DNA of 64,000 nucleotides from Mycobacterium sp. ACS1612 (GCF_001667505.1 NZ_LZHZ01000018.1:62001-126000); one strand, 5' to 3'; counted from the first letter of the stretch, positions 51,858 through 61,533 are shown. The notes: generated by a model from the letters alone, not told the origin. Numbers and translations are program-made.

Positions 51858-54211
51858 CGCACGCCAACCCCCTGCCGGTCGGCCGCCGGCCAACACACCT
51901 CCGGGATAAGCGGCAGCTGCACGCCGCCGATGTCCGTGCCCGCCGCACCGGTGCCCGTGGCCATCGGCCCGAGGGCGTCGATGACGGCGTTGACGATCGC
52001 GGGCGGGGTGCCGATGCACCCGGCTTCGCCCGCGCCCTTCGCGCCCAGCGCGGTGTTCGGGTTCGGAGTGACGGTCGCGCCGAGGACCAGCGGCGGCAGC
52101 TCGCCGATCGTCGGCAGCGAGTAGCCGAGCAGGCTTTCGGCCAGCGGACGTCCCTCGTCGTCGTAGGGCATCGCCTCATACAGCGCCTGTCCGATCCCCT
52201 GCATGACGGAGCCGCGCACCTGGTCCTCCACGATCTCGCGGTTGACCGCCACGCCGCAGTCGTCGACCGCGACGAGGCGCAGCACGCGCACATTGCCCAG
52301 CTCCCGCTCCACCTCGACGACGGCCACGTACGTGCCGAAAGGGAACGCGGCCGGGGTGTCGTAGACGCCCTCGATCCGCAATGGTTGCGGCGTGGCCGCG
52401 GCGAGTTCGCCCAGCGTCCAGCTGTGCTTGCCGGCGTTGACGGTGCCGTGCGCGTACGCGGCCTGCGCGCCGGCCAGTAGAGCGGCGCGCCGCTTCGCCT
52501 CCTCGATCAGCTCCAGCGCCGCTCGGTGCAATGCCGAGCCTCCCACCTGCATCGACCGGCTCCCGAACGTGCCGATGCCCTGCGCCACCTCGTCGGTGTC
52601 GCCCTCGATGAGCGAGACGTGATCGGCAGGGATGCCGAGGGTGCGGGCAACGAGCTCAGGAAAAACGGTTTCGTGGCCTTGACCCGAGGAGCAGGTGCCC
52701 ACACGCGCGGTGACGCTTCCGTCGGGAGCGACGTCGAGGGCCGCCCACTCGTTGGCCCTGTCCTTCTGTTCGATTCCAGATCGCTCGACGAAACAGCAGA
52801 TCCCGATGCCGATCGGCCGCTCGTTGCCGGAGCGCCGACGGCGCTGCTGTTCCTTGCGCCAGTACGGGTAGTCGACCAGCTCCAGCGCCTTGTCCAGGGC
52901 CAGCTCGTACTGCCCGGTGTCGAAGCGCCTGCCGGTCGGTGACTCGTACGGGAACGCCTCTGGCGGAATGAAATTGCGCCGCCGCAATTCCGCCGGATCG
53001 ATGTCGAGCCGGCGGGCGAGCAGATCGATGGTCCGCTCGACGGCGTACGCCTGCTCGGGGCGCCCGGCACCGCGGTAGGACGTGGTGACGGGCAGGTTGG
53101 TGACGATAGTGCGGATGTGGGCGTGCACCTTCGGGGTCCGGTAGACACCGCCCGCGGCGAGCCCCGTCTCGGACGCCACGAAAGCGCCCAGCGGGTAGGC
53201 CCCGACGTCGGCGTCGACCTCCAGCTCCAGCGCCAGCATTCGGCCGTCCTCATCGGCGGCGATCCGTACCCGCTGATACTGGCCACGACCTTGAACAGCG
53301 GCGGTCAATGCCTCGAAGCGGTCCTCGAGCCAACGCACCGGGCGGCACAACTCCAGCGCCAGGCGGACGACCACCAGGTACTCGGGGAAGGCACCGTTCT
53401 TGGCGCCGAAGGCACCGCCGACGTCACCGACCCGCACCCTGATGTGTTCGGGGTCCAAACCCAATGCAGCGGTCAGATCGGCACGCAGCCGGTTGGGTGC
53501 CTGGTGTGAGACCCAGACCGTCAGCCGCCCATCCGCCTCCGGCACCGCCAGGATCGACCGGGGCTCCATCGAAGTAGGCGCGATCCGCGGTTGCCGGTAC
53601 GCGCCTTCGACCACGACCGCGGCCCGCCGCCAGACCTCGTCGGGGATGCGCTCCCCGAAATCCATCTCGCCCGCGACGTTGTCCTTCCCGTCGAAGAGCC
53701 ACGTGGACGACGCGGCGGCCTCCCCGGGGTCCACAAGCGTGTGCAACGGGTCGATGTCGACACGCACGGCGCCCGCGCCGTCCTCGGCGACATAGCGATC
53801 GTCGCCGACCACCACGGCAACCGGCTCCCCGACGTACCGGACACGATCCACCGCGAGGACGGGGCATGGTCGGTCGCCGGGACCCGACGTGGAACCGAAC
53901 AACGGCACGAACGGCATCTCGTCACCCAGGTCGGCTGCGCTCCACGCCGCTACCACGCCGTCGACCTTGGCCGCTGCGCTCGTGTCGACGCCGACCAGCC
54001 GTCCGTGTGCGACCGTGCTGCGCACGAATGCAACCTCGAGGCAATCGGGGACGTCGAGGTCTCCGACGTAGCGTCCCGCCCCTGTGATCAACCGAGCGTC
54101 CTCGCGTCGCCCGAGGCGCCACGACTGAGCGGCTTCGGGCACGTGGGCGAACGTGGGCTGCGACGACACCGGAGTCGGCACTGGCTTACGACTCTCAGAG
54201 AAGTCACTCAA
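51854..54211 (-). CDS. Molybdenum hydroxylase large subunit (xanthine dehydrogenase/CoxL-like)
   Basis: A 785-residue Mo-cofactor subunit. Key segments: GDVGGAFGAKNGAFPEYLV near 273, TTSYRGAGRPEQAYAVERTI near 383, GTCSSGQGHETVFPELVART near 520, and the catalytic Glu in GAKGAGEAGCIGTPPAIVNA near 735. It lacks the CO-dehydrogenase Cys motif (VAYRCSFR), so the substrate is more likely an aldehyde, purine or heterocycle than CO. The start appears to be TTG 54211, with GGAGG 10 bp upstream. The MFS gene downstream and a broken TetR-like relic upstream fit a catabolic cluster. Confidence 0.9.
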   Translation of the reverse strand: MSDFSESRKPVPTPVSSQPTFAHVPEAAQSWRLGRREDARLITGAGRYVGDLDVPDCLEVAFVRSTVAHGRLVGVDTSAAAKVDGVVAAWSAADLGDEMPFVPLFGSTSGPGDRPCPVLAVDRVRYVGEPVAVVVGDDRYVAEDGAGAVRVDIDPLHTLVDPGEAAASSTWLFDGKDNVAGEMDFGERIPDEVWRRAAVVVEGAYRQPRIAPTSMEPRSILAVPEADGRLTVWVSHQAPNRLRADLTAALGLDPEHIRVRVGDVGGAFGAKNGAFPEYLVVVRLALELCRPVRWLEDRFEALTAAVQGRGQYQRVRIAADEDGRMLALELEVDADVGAYPLGAFVASETGLAAGGVYRTPKVHAHIRTIVTNLPVTTSYRGAGRPEQAYAVERTIDLLARRLDIDPAELRRRNFIPPEAFPYESPTGRRFDTGQYELALDKALELVDYPYWRKEQQRRRRSGNERPIGIGICCFVERSGIEQKDRANEWAALDVAPDGSVTARVGTCSSGQGHETVFPELVARTLGIPADHVSLIEGDTDEVAQGIGTFGSRSMQVGGSALHRAALELIEEAKRRAALLAGAQAAYAHGTVNAGKHSWTLGELAAATPQPLRIEGVYDTPAAFPFGTYVAVVEVERELGNVRVLRLVAVDDCGVAVNREIVEDQVRGSVMQGIGQALYEAMPYDDEGRPLAESLLGYSLPTIGELPPLVLGATVTPNPNTALGAKGAGEAGCIGTPPAIVNAVIDALGPMATGTGAAGTDIGGVQLPLIPEVCWPAADRQGVGVR

Positions 54212-55104
54212 TGATCACTGCCTCCGCGTCAAAGAAGAATGCTTTTAGTGAAACCTGCTGCAGCAGGCAGCTATTCAACGCTAGTTCGTATCCGGTGGGC
54301 ATCGTGGGCCACCTCACCGACGCGACTTGGGGCCACTTCCCGCATGAAGCCGGCCATGGCTCGAAAGAATCCAGCGCGGCGATTGTGATTGCGGTCACCG
54401 ACAGTCTCGGTGACTGGTGCGTACAGGATTAGCAGCTTCCGATGTCGCGTTCAGTGCCGGTCCCCGCGGCTGGCGGATTAGGCTCCCGCCAGAACATCTC
54501 TGGAGGCGAAATGAGCTTATCCGCGCCGAAACCGACCTAGAGACGCTATTCCCATGGGGCCAAGAGGAACTCGTCGACGGACCGAGTGATAGTGTCATCG
54601 ACGAATGCCGGATCCACAGCGGTGAAGTATTCGATGATGAGGCCTTGGAAGGCGGCCAGCGCCAGGCGTGAGCGCGCCTCGGTTGCTGTCGTAAGTCTTC
54701 GCGTCTCAAACGCAGCTGACGTGATTTGTCGTCTAGCCGATGATTTTGATGTAGGCGTCGAGCGCACACCGTGAAAACCCATCAACGCGCCGTGTACCCG
54801 CAAACTGGGCGTTGACAGCCGCACTGCAGCGGTCACGCGAGCAGGGAAACTCGGCTTGCGCTAACCCGCCGTGCTCCACACCCTTCCCCGCAGACGAACA
54901 CATTCAGCATCACCCGGGTGAACATGTACTCAGGGCGATGACCGCTCACCCCTCCAGGCGCGAACCTGATACGGACCCCAGCACAGCGGCGTGCTGAAAC
55001 GCCGGAGACCTGTGTCCGCGCGCCGCTGTGCGCTTAGGCCCGTAAATGTCCTGACTTGCAATCGAATACCACCACGCAACAGACCACCGGAAGGGAGCCC
55101 GGCT
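54212..55104. other. Decayed intergenic strip upstream of the molybdenum hydroxylase operon
   Basis: About 0.9 kb without an intact gene. It is lower in GC than its surroundings in places (54211-54260) and contains a TetR-like C-terminal remnant on the reverse strand. Other short frames on both strands show no family features. I read it as the remains of the local regulator and neighbouring genes. Confidence 0.6.
54546..54692 (-). pseudogene. TetR-like C-terminal remnant
   Basis: The last 49 codons of a reverse-strand frame read ARSRLALAAFQGLIIEYFTA and then FVDDTITRSVDEFLLAPWE before a stop, which resembles the final helices of TetR-family regulators. No helix-turn-helix part can be found upstream in any frame. 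It would have been the regulator of the adjacent molybdenum hydroxylase operon. This rests on weak similarity by eye. Confidence 0.4.
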
Positions 55105-55218
55105 GTGACTGTCGAAAACTTCGACGTGGTCGTCGTAGGCGGCGGGGTGGGCGGTGTGGCCACCGTGCGCAAGCTTGCATCGGCAGGCCTCGCGGTCGCG
55201 CTCGTCGAGGATCAATAG
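55105..55218 (+). pseudogene. N-terminal fragment of a pyridine nucleotide-disulfide oxidoreductase
   Basis: A 37-codon frame starting at GTG 55105 with GGGAG upstream. It encodes VENFDVVVVGGGVGGVATVR and KLASAGLAVALVED, the FAD-binding dinucleotide motif of mercuric-reductase or dihydrolipoamide-dehydrogenase type flavoproteins. It then stops where the redox-active CxxxxC segment should follow. Nothing downstream continues it in another frame. A truncated gene start. Confidence 0.6.
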
Positions 55219-55394
55219 GTTTAAGATCTGCTGCTTGCCGAGGAGTCCGAACTTGCCATTACTGAGGACCCGGAACATGGGTGCGGACGGATACGAAGCG
55301 AAACCCCCTAGATACCTTCACCGTTGGATTATCGGCCCTCAAAGGGCCTCTGTCCGCTGGGCGAATAGAAATCTCACATGTTAGGAGTCCGAAG

Positions 55395-55784
55395 ATGACC
55401 ACCTTCAGCCCGATCTACACCGGAGTAGCGAGGCACATCGGCAGCTATGCCGACGCAGTGGCCCTATCCAGCGGCGGCACACAAATTTTCGTCTCAGGAA
55501 CGCCCGGGTTGCGCGAAGACGGCAGTCCGCCGGAGGACTTCACTGACGAAGCACGACAGTGCTGGGCCAACGTCGAAGCCGCACTGGAGGCGGCCGGCGC
55601 AAAACTCACCGACATCGTCTACATGCGCCAGTGGCTCACCAGCCGTGACCATCTGCCCGCCTACCTGTCGGTGAGCAGGTCGGTGATCACCCACCAACCC
55701 GCCGCCATGTTCAGCATCATCGACGGGCTGGTGTGGCCCAACCTACGGGTGGAAATTGAAGCCATCGCCATCGTGCCGAAGTGA
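55395..55784 (+). CDS. RidA/YjgF-family protein
   Basis: A 129-residue RidA-fold protein. Family features: SYADAVALSSGGTQIFVSGT near residue 18 (usually the ligand-binding SGQ region), EDFTDEARQCWANVEAALEA near 48, and KLTDIVYMRQWLTSR near 71 with a conserved Arg; the C-terminus has NLRVEIEAIAIVPK. RidA proteins hydrolyse reactive imines or enamines; this type, with Asn/Arg changes in the pocket, is often a relative with other ligands. TTAGGAG lies 8 bp before ATG 55395. It is the one intact gene in a decayed strip. Confidence 0.85.
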   Translation: MTTFSPIYTGVARHIGSYADAVALSSGGTQIFVSGTPGLREDGSPPEDFTDEARQCWANVEAALEAAGAKLTDIVYMRQWLTSRDHLPAYLSVSRSVITHQPAAMFSIIDGLVWPNLRVEIEAIAIVPK

Positions 55785-56140
55785 TCGATTGCTGGGTGCT
55801 GCGCCGACGAAACACGTTGTCATGCATACTCACTCGCGCTGGTGACAAAAAGGAAACCCAGAAGGGGACGCTTTCGTGAGTTCGTCATGCAAGTCATCAA
55901 CAACGACACAGCACGGTGGTTAACTTGGCGCCGCCCGCCGCCGCACGCGGGAATGGGCCGGCAGCAGTGGGTCGTTGAGGGATACCTGCTGGCACTGGGC
56001 GCATTGGTCTGCATTAAGGCGCGTCCATCAGGGGTGCATCCGCAACCATCCGCCATTTCGATGCGACTTCCGCCGCCGAGCCGCCATTAGGAATGAGATT
56101 CCGCCGAGCAAACAGGGCTGAAGGCGCGGCGCGGGGCGGG
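55785..56140. other. Intergenic region between RidA and the LacI regulator
   Basis: About 356 bp without a supported gene. Open frames of 78-82 codons exist on both strands but show no recognised family, weak starts and no matching codon pattern. No repeat or RNA structure stands out. Confidence 0.55.
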
Positions 56141-57139
56141 TTAGGGGCATCCGCACGAATTGCGGTGATGGAAGGTCGTTGGGACCTGAATATGTTGCGG
56201 CGGCCCATCATGTCCCTCAACGCGGACCAGTAGCAATCGGACTGCAGTGGCGCCGATCGTTTCGACATCCTGCGCTGCCGCAGTGAGCTTGGGTTCGAAG
56301 AGATCCGACCATTCGAAGTCGTCGTAGCAGACGAACGCCACGTCACCGGGAACCGACAAGCCAAGACTACGAATGGCTTTGAGCGTTCCGATAGTCATGG
56401 CGTTGTTCATCGACACTAGTGCGGTGGGCCGGTCCTCACCCGACATCAATGCGCGCACTTGGCGTTCCGCCACGTCCATATTGGAGTCACCATCGAGGAT
56501 CAAATCGGCGTCGACCACGATACCGCGATCCGCGAGCGCTGCGAGGTAACCGTCGAATCGCTCGGTGGTGGAGGAAATCCCGGGACGGCCGCGGACGACT
56601 GCGATCCGACGGTGACCGAGGTCGAGCAGGTGCTCGGTCAACGACCGTGCCGAGAGGAAGTTCTCCGAGCCGACCTGGTCGCACTCGATGTCGGCGCGGC
56701 GATCGATCAGAACCAGCGGCGTTCCCGTGCGGGTGATTTCGGGGAGAGTGATCCGCTCTGACCCGGCCGCAGGTGCCACAATCATTCCGTCGACCTTGCG
56801 GTCCAGAAGCGAGTCGATCACGCGCTTCTCCGACTCCACTTCGTCATGGGAATCTCCCACGACCAGCACATAACCGGCGTCCGACAGGGCCCGTTCCACG
56901 GCGTGAACCAGATTCCCGAAATATGGGTTCGTCAACGCGGAGATCGAGAGCCCGACCGTGTGCGTGCGACCGGCCGCGAGCGAACGCGCGACGACGTTGC
57001 GCCGGTAACCGGTCGCCTCGATGGCCGCTTCGACGCGTAAGCGTGTAGCTGTGTTGACCTTGCGCGTGCCATTGAGCACGTGCGAGACCGTGGATGCAGA
57101 GACGCCCGCGATCCGGGCGACATCGCCCATCGTGGTCAC
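56141..57139 (-). CDS. LacI-family transcription regulator
   Basis: A 332-residue LacI regulator. The N-terminal HTH is MGDVARIAGVSASTVSHVLN with the hinge ATRLRVEAAIEATGYRRN. The periplasmic-binding-like core has LVVGDSHDEVESEKRVIDSL near 115 and ends in ERQVRALMSGEDRPTALVS and GATAVRLLL. GTG 57139 overlaps the kinase stop (GTGA), which I prefer over ATG 57130. As the last gene of the sugar operon it probably controls its own expression through the palindrome at 61534-61561. Confidence 0.93.
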   Translation of the reverse strand: MTTMGDVARIAGVSASTVSHVLNGTRKVNTATRLRVEAAIEATGYRRNVVARSLAAGRTHTVGLSISALTNPYFGNLVHAVERALSDAGYVLVVGDSHDEVESEKRVIDSLLDRKVDGMIVAPAAGSERITLPEITRTGTPLVLIDRRADIECDQVGSENFLSARSLTEHLLDLGHRRIAVVRGRPGISSTTERFDGYLAALADRGIVVDADLILDGDSNMDVAERQVRALMSGEDRPTALVSMNNAMTIGTLKAIRSLGLSVPGDVAFVCYDDFEWSDLFEPKLTAAAQDVETIGATAVRLLLVRVEGHDGPPQHIQVPTTFHHRNSCGCP

Positions 57140-57786
57140 GGGAGACGCACGATCCGGTCCGCGCGACACGCGGTCGACTCGATCAACTGGGCATTGCGCT
57201 CGTCGGGTCCGAGAGCCCAGCGCGCCGCGTCCTCCGGGGACTTCCCGTACGCCTCGTGGCGGCGCAGCAACCGAGTATGGCGAACTTCGGTGTCGAGGGC
57301 CAGGAACCAGACTTCGTCGATAGAGGCCCTCGCTGTAGGCCACGCGTCGCACTCCAGGAGGAGGTAGTTGCCCTCGGTGACGACCAGCGGCACCGTGGCA
57401 GGGACGGGAATCGAGGAGGCGATCGACTCTTCGATCTCGCGTCGGAACCGCGGTGCGTACACGACCGGGTTGTCCACGCGCTGCGCCCGAAGTGTCGCGA
57501 TCAACCGTGCATACCCACCGTCGTCGAATGTGTCATGCGCGCCCTTGCGGTGCCGGCGCCCCAGGTCGAGCAGTACTTCGTTGGCCAGATGAAAGCCGTC
57601 CATCGGGACGAGCACGGCAACGTCCGGACCAAGGGCTGTGACGAGGTGCTCTGCGACGGTCGATTTCCCGGCTGCAGGAGCACCGGTGAGACCGAGGATG
57701 CGGCGTTCGCCGGGAACGACAAGCGCCTTTGCCCACTCGACGAGCTGGTCGAGTGTGACATCCTGCACATCCTGGTCGATGGTCAC
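57136..57786 (-). CDS. Uridine-kinase-like P-loop kinase (FrcK-like)
   Basis: A 216-residue P-loop protein of the uridine kinase/phosphoribulokinase group. Walker A is LTGAPAAGKSTVAEHLV near 33-49, the acidic segment PMDGFHLANEVLLDLGRRH near 66, and VVTEGNYLLLECDAWP near 135. FrcK-type proteins sit at the end of Frc-type sugar ABC operons in rhizobia; their reaction is not firmly known. It overlaps the PfkB gene upstream and the LacI gene downstream by 4 bp each. Confidence 0.85.
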   Translation of the reverse strand: MTIDQDVQDVTLDQLVEWAKALVVPGERRILGLTGAPAAGKSTVAEHLVTALGPDVAVLVPMDGFHLANEVLLDLGRRHRKGAHDTFDDGGYARLIATLRAQRVDNPVVYAPRFRREIEESIASSIPVPATVPLVVTEGNYLLLECDAWPTARASIDEVWFLALDTEVRHTRLLRRHEAYGKSPEDAARWALGPDERNAQLIESTACRADRIVRLP

Positions 57787-58703
57787 CGTTCTCGCTTCCG
57801 AGTCTGTTCACTAGGGAGTTTGCTCAGCCACGCCCGCGGGCCGACCACCGAACACCGTAGTGCTGCAACGCGAGCCGAGCGATCGATGCGCTCGGCAACA
57901 CCGCTGTCGGCCTGGGTCGAGTAGTAGGAATATGCGCCGTGGAAGACATCGCCGGCGCCCAGTGTGTCGACCACCGCCACCGGTTGCACCGGCACGGATC
58001 CGGACTCGCCATCCGACCACCACTGGACGGGATCGCCGCCGTGCGTGGTGACGACGGTGCGCACACCGCTGCCGACCAGCGTCGCGGCGGTGGACTCCGG
58101 GGTGTCGGCGCCCGGCGTTCGGAAGTCGTGGGAGCACACCATGTCCGTCGCGTGCGCAACGATGTCGGCCATCACGGGTTTCCATCGGCCGGCGTCGACG
58201 ACGAGTGTGGTCCCGCGTGCTGCGGCATGTCGAACGGCAGCACGGGCGATCAATGGGTGGTGCCCGTCGACGAGCACCACGTCGGCACCGGCCACGAGAT
58301 CAGCAATGTTCGTCGGGGGCGACGCGTCGGAGCCCACGGCGTCGAGCGAGACGACAGATCGGTCACCGGTCGATTCGACGACCGACACGGCGGAGACGGG
58401 CACCGCTCGGCTCGTCCCTGCGGCCGCGTCGACAACGCTGACGCGATACGCAGCAAGGTCGGCGCGGACCAACCCTGCTACCGGATCGTCGCCAAGGGCG
58501 GTCACGAGGATCGCGTTGCCACCCAGCGCTGCGAAGGTGACGGCCGCGATAGCGGCTGGCCCGCCCGCGGCGACGAACTGAGCGGTCGACGTGATCTTCT
58601 CGTTCACTGCAGGTGGTTTCGCGATGCGGTGAATCACGTCGAGGGTCGCCAAGCCGACGAAGACCCCGACGGGGGTTCTCTCAGAGACCGGCGCGTTCCT
58701 CAT
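57783..58703 (-). CDS. PfkB-family carbohydrate kinase
   Basis: A 306-residue ribokinase-like sugar kinase. The start VFVGLATLDVIHRIAKPP is the family beginning; the second signature near the C-terminus is VDTLGAGDVFHGAYSYY with the catalytic Asp (about 262). It should phosphorylate the sugar brought in by the ABC system, for instance fructose or a pentose. ATG 58703 gives a 23-bp overlap with the ATPase gene; starts 18 bp upstream or 15 bp downstream are possible. It precedes the FrcK-like gene. Confidence 0.9.
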   Translation of the reverse strand: MRNAPVSERTPVGVFVGLATLDVIHRIAKPPAVNEKITSTAQFVAAGGPAAIAAVTFAALGGNAILVTALGDDPVAGLVRADLAAYRVSVVDAAAGTSRAVPVSAVSVVESTGDRSVVSLDAVGSDASPPTNIADLVAGADVVLVDGHHPLIARAAVRHAAARGTTLVVDAGRWKPVMADIVAHATDMVCSHDFRTPGADTPESTAATLVGSGVRTVVTTHGGDPVQWWSDGESGSVPVQPVAVVDTLGAGDVFHGAYSYYSTQADSGVAERIDRSARVAALRCSVVGPRAWLSKLPSEQTRKRER

Positions 58704-59463
58704 CAGTCGGCTCCTCTGCACCGGTCATGAGCGCGACGACCTCGGACATCGAGCGCTTTTTCGGATCGACCACTCCCGCACGTTGCCCGAGCCGGTGGAT
58801 GTGAATCCGGTCGGACACCTCGAACACGTGCGGCATGTCGTGGCTGATGAGCACCACCGGGATGCCGCGGTCGCGAATCGACTTGATCAGGTCGATGACC
58901 TGACCGGATTCCCGCACGCCGAGGGCCGCGGTCGGCTCGTCCATGATGATCACGCCGCGGCCGAACGCCGCGGCCCGCGCCACCGCGACGCCTTGCCGCT
59001 GCCCGCCCGACAGTGTCTCCACGGCCTGGCCGACCGACTTGATGCCGATCTTCAGGTCCGTGAGGTGTTGCGAGGCGTCCTGGCGCATCCTGGGCATGTC
59101 CAGCCGACGGAAAAGCTTGCCCGCGACGCCTTTTCGCCGGATCTCCCGGCCGAGATAGAGGTTCGAGGCGATGTCGAGGGCCGGGACGACCGCGAGGTCC
59201 TGGTACACCGTCTCGATCCCGGCGGCCCGGGCGTCGAGCGTGTTGCGGAACGACACGGGTTCGCCGTTCATGAAGATCTCACCCGCGTCCGGAACGATCG
59301 CGCCCGCCAAAGCCTTGATCAGGCTGGACTTTCCGGCGCCGTTGTCACCGATGACCGCGAGAACCTCGCCCGCGCGGAGCTCGAAGTCGGCGCCGTTGAT
59401 CGCGGTGACGCTGCCGTACTTCTTGACAAGTCCGCGCGCTTCGAGAACGGGCGCTCCGGTCAT
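58681..59463 (-). CDS. Sugar ABC ATPase, single domain (FrcA-like)
   Basis: A 260-residue ATPase with one ABC cassette. Walker A is IGDNGAGKSSLIKALAG near 37-53, the signature TLSGGQRQGVAVARAA near 143, and Walker B GVIIMDEPTAALGVRE near 163. Ribose- and xylose-type importers usually have a doubled cassette; a single cassette of this size matches FrcA of fructose importers. It overlaps the permease stop by 4 bp and is followed by the PfkB kinase. Confidence 0.9.
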   Translation of the reverse strand: MTGAPVLEARGLVKKYGSVTAINGADFELRAGEVLAVIGDNGAGKSSLIKALAGAIVPDAGEIFMNGEPVSFRNTLDARAAGIETVYQDLAVVPALDIASNLYLGREIRRKGVAGKLFRRLDMPRMRQDASQHLTDLKIGIKSVGQAVETLSGGQRQGVAVARAAAFGRGVIIMDEPTAALGVRESGQVIDLIKSIRDRGIPVVLISHDMPHVFEVSDRIHIHRLGQRAGVVDPKKRSMSEVVALMTGAEEPTDEERAGL

Positions 59464-60470
59464 TGTGACCTCCTACGCGCGAATTGATCCACCGCGACCG
59501 CGACGATCACGAGGATTCCGGTGGCGATGTTCTGGTAGAGGCTGTCGACGCCGGCCTGCGTGAGGCCGTTGCGGAGAACGGCGACGATCAGCATGCCCAC
59601 CAATGTGCCGCCGACGCCACCGCGACCGCCGAACAAACTGGTTCCGCCGATGACGACCGCGGTGATCGTCTCGAGATTGGCGTTCTGGTAAGCGTTCGGG
59701 TCGGCGTTCGGGATTCGACCCAGCGCAGCCCATGCGGCGATCGCCGCGATCAGGCCCGTCACGATGTAGACGGAGAACAGCACCCGCCCGGACTTGACGC
59801 CCAGCAGTTGGGATGCCTGCGGGCTGCCGCCGACGGCGTAAATGTGCTTGCCCCAAGCTGTTTGGGAAAGTGCGTACCACATGACGGCATAGACCAGGAG
59901 CATCGCCACCACGCCGTATGTGGTCGCGAACGACCCGATGCGAAAGGACGTGCCCAGAAGCGTGAGCGGCCCTTGCTCCACGCGGTAGGTCTCGCTGCCA
60001 GCGAGCAGGCGGGTGCCCGCCAGTATCGCGGTGAACGTTCCCAACGTGACGATGAACGGCGGCAATCGCAGGGTGGTGACGAGTCCGCCGTTGATCGCGC
60101 CGAACGCCACGCACACCAGCAGCGTGGCGCCCAGCGCGAGGAACGGTCCACCGGCCCCTGCGGTCTGTGCCATCACGATGGTGCCGAACACGGCCACCGC
60201 GCCGATCGACAGATCGATGCCTGCGGTGAGGATGATCAGCGTCTGGCCGACGGCCAGGATTCCGACGACCACCGACTGCTGCAGGATCAGCGACACGTTC
60301 TGCGGGTTGAGGAACGAGTTCGAGATCGAACTGAAGACGATGATCGCGATGACGAGCGCCACCAACGGGCCCACCAGCGGTTCACGCAGGAGTGCCCCCA
60401 CGTTGAACCGCTTGACCGCCGGTGGCGGCGGCGTCGCGGAAGCGGTTGCGGTCACAGAAGTCTCGGCCAT
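59460..60470 (-). CDS. Sugar ABC permease (RbsC/FrcC-like)
   Basis: A 336-residue permease of the ribose/fructose type with about ten hydrophobic segments. Family blocks include NVSLILQQSVVVGILAVGQT near 57, LTAGIDLSIGAVAVFGTIVM near 80, and the ATPase-contact loop TSLFGGRGGVGGTLVGMLI near 275-293 that replaces the EAA motif. It pairs with the FrcA-like ATPase. It starts one base after the binding-protein stop. Confidence 0.93.
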   Translation of the reverse strand: MAETSVTATASATPPPPAVKRFNVGALLREPLVGPLVALVIAIIVFSSISNSFLNPQNVSLILQQSVVVGILAVGQTLIILTAGIDLSIGAVAVFGTIVMAQTAGAGGPFLALGATLLVCVAFGAINGGLVTTLRLPPFIVTLGTFTAILAGTRLLAGSETYRVEQGPLTLLGTSFRIGSFATTYGVVAMLLVYAVMWYALSQTAWGKHIYAVGGSPQASQLLGVKSGRVLFSVYIVTGLIAAIAAWAALGRIPNADPNAYQNANLETITAVVIGGTSLFGGRGGVGGTLVGMLIVAVLRNGLTQAGVDSLYQNIATGILVIVAVAVDQFARRRSQ

Positions 60471-60471
60471 C

Positions 60472-61470
60472 TCAGCCCCAGCAGTTCTGATCGCCCCATG
60501 CGGTGTCCTTCGACTCGAGCCCCGGCATCGGCTTGTCGGTGATGAGCTCGGACCCGGTGTCGTTGAACCCGCTGGGTTTGGTCCCGTCCTTGGCGAACTT
60601 GACCACGGCCTGCACGCCGAGTTCGGCCATCTTCGCCGGGAACTGCATGACCGTCGCGCCGATCTTTCCGGCCTTCACATCCGCGACACCCGTGCAGCTT
60701 CCGTCGATGGACCCGATGGTGATTTGGCCTGTTCGGTTGGCTGACTGGATCGCCTGGTACGCACCGGCCGCCGCGGGCTCGTTGATGGTGTAGAGCGCGT
60801 TGACGCCCGGCGCACGCTGCAGCAGGTTCTCCATGGCGGTCTGGGCCTTGGTCTGGTCGCCGTTGGTGTTCTCGCGGCCGACGATCTCCGGCGAGTTCTC
60901 GGTGAGACCGAAGCCCTCGAGGAACCCGTCGTGGCGGAAGGTGTCGACGGTGCCGCCCGGCGTGCCGTCGAGCATCACGACCTGAGGCGGGGTGTTGCCC
61001 AGCGCCGCCTTGACCCACTTGCCCTGGGCCACGCCCGCGGCCTTGTTGTCGGTGGCGAACGTGGCGTCGACGGCGTTTTCGGGGTCGGTCGCGGTGTCGA
61101 GAGCGATGACGACGACACCGGCGTCGCGCGCCTTCTTGATCGCATCGAGCACCCCAGTGGAGGAGTTCGGGGTGATCAGGATGCCCTTTACACCCTGGCC
61201 GACCATGTTCTCGATGGCCGTGACCTGGCCTTCGTTGTCACCGTCAAACGCACCCGCCACCGCGACCAACTGGGCACCGTCTTTGTCGGCTTGCGCCTGC
61301 GCAGCCTCACGCAATTTCACGAAGTACGGATTTGAATCCGTCTTGGTGACCAGTCCGACCTTGACGCTGTCCGAACCCGACCCGCCGCAGGCGGTCAGAC
61401 CGAGAACCAGCGAGCCTGCCATCAGGACAGTCCCGACCGTGAGCGTGCTCTTGTTGGCCTTTCCGAACAT
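60472..61470 (-). CDS. Sugar-binding lipoprotein (FrcB/RbsB-like)
   Basis: A 332-residue periplasmic-type binding protein with lipoprotein signal ending GLTACGGSG (Cys near 28). The core is a type I binding fold: VKVGLVTKTDSNPYFVKLRE, then IENMVGQGVKGILITPNSS near 86 and VVVIALDTATDP near 119, as in RbsB/FrcB. First gene of the six-gene operon, with GGGAG 7 bp before ATG 61470. The operator lies about 65-90 bp upstream. Fructose is the analogous substrate but ribose or another sugar is possible. Confidence 0.93.
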   Translation of the reverse strand: MFGKANKSTLTVGTVLMAGSLVLGLTACGGSGSDSVKVGLVTKTDSNPYFVKLREAAQAQADKDGAQLVAVAGAFDGDNEGQVTAIENMVGQGVKGILITPNSSTGVLDAIKKARDAGVVVIALDTATDPENAVDATFATDNKAAGVAQGKWVKAALGNTPPQVVMLDGTPGGTVDTFRHDGFLEGFGLTENSPEIVGRENTNGDQTKAQTAMENLLQRAPGVNALYTINEPAAAGAYQAIQSANRTGQITIGSIDGSCTGVADVKAGKIGATVMQFPAKMAELGVQAVVKFAKDGTKPSGFNDTGSELITDKPMPGLESKDTAWGDQNCWG

Positions 61471-61533
61471 GTGAGCTCCCTGTTGCCTGAAGCGACGCCG
61501 GTCGCGCCGCGTCTCTGCAGGAGCTTAGAGTTG

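Noticed and set aside
55842..56090. 82-codon + strand frame between RidA and LacI genes
   Set aside because: Weak GTG start, no domain, composition drifts along its length.
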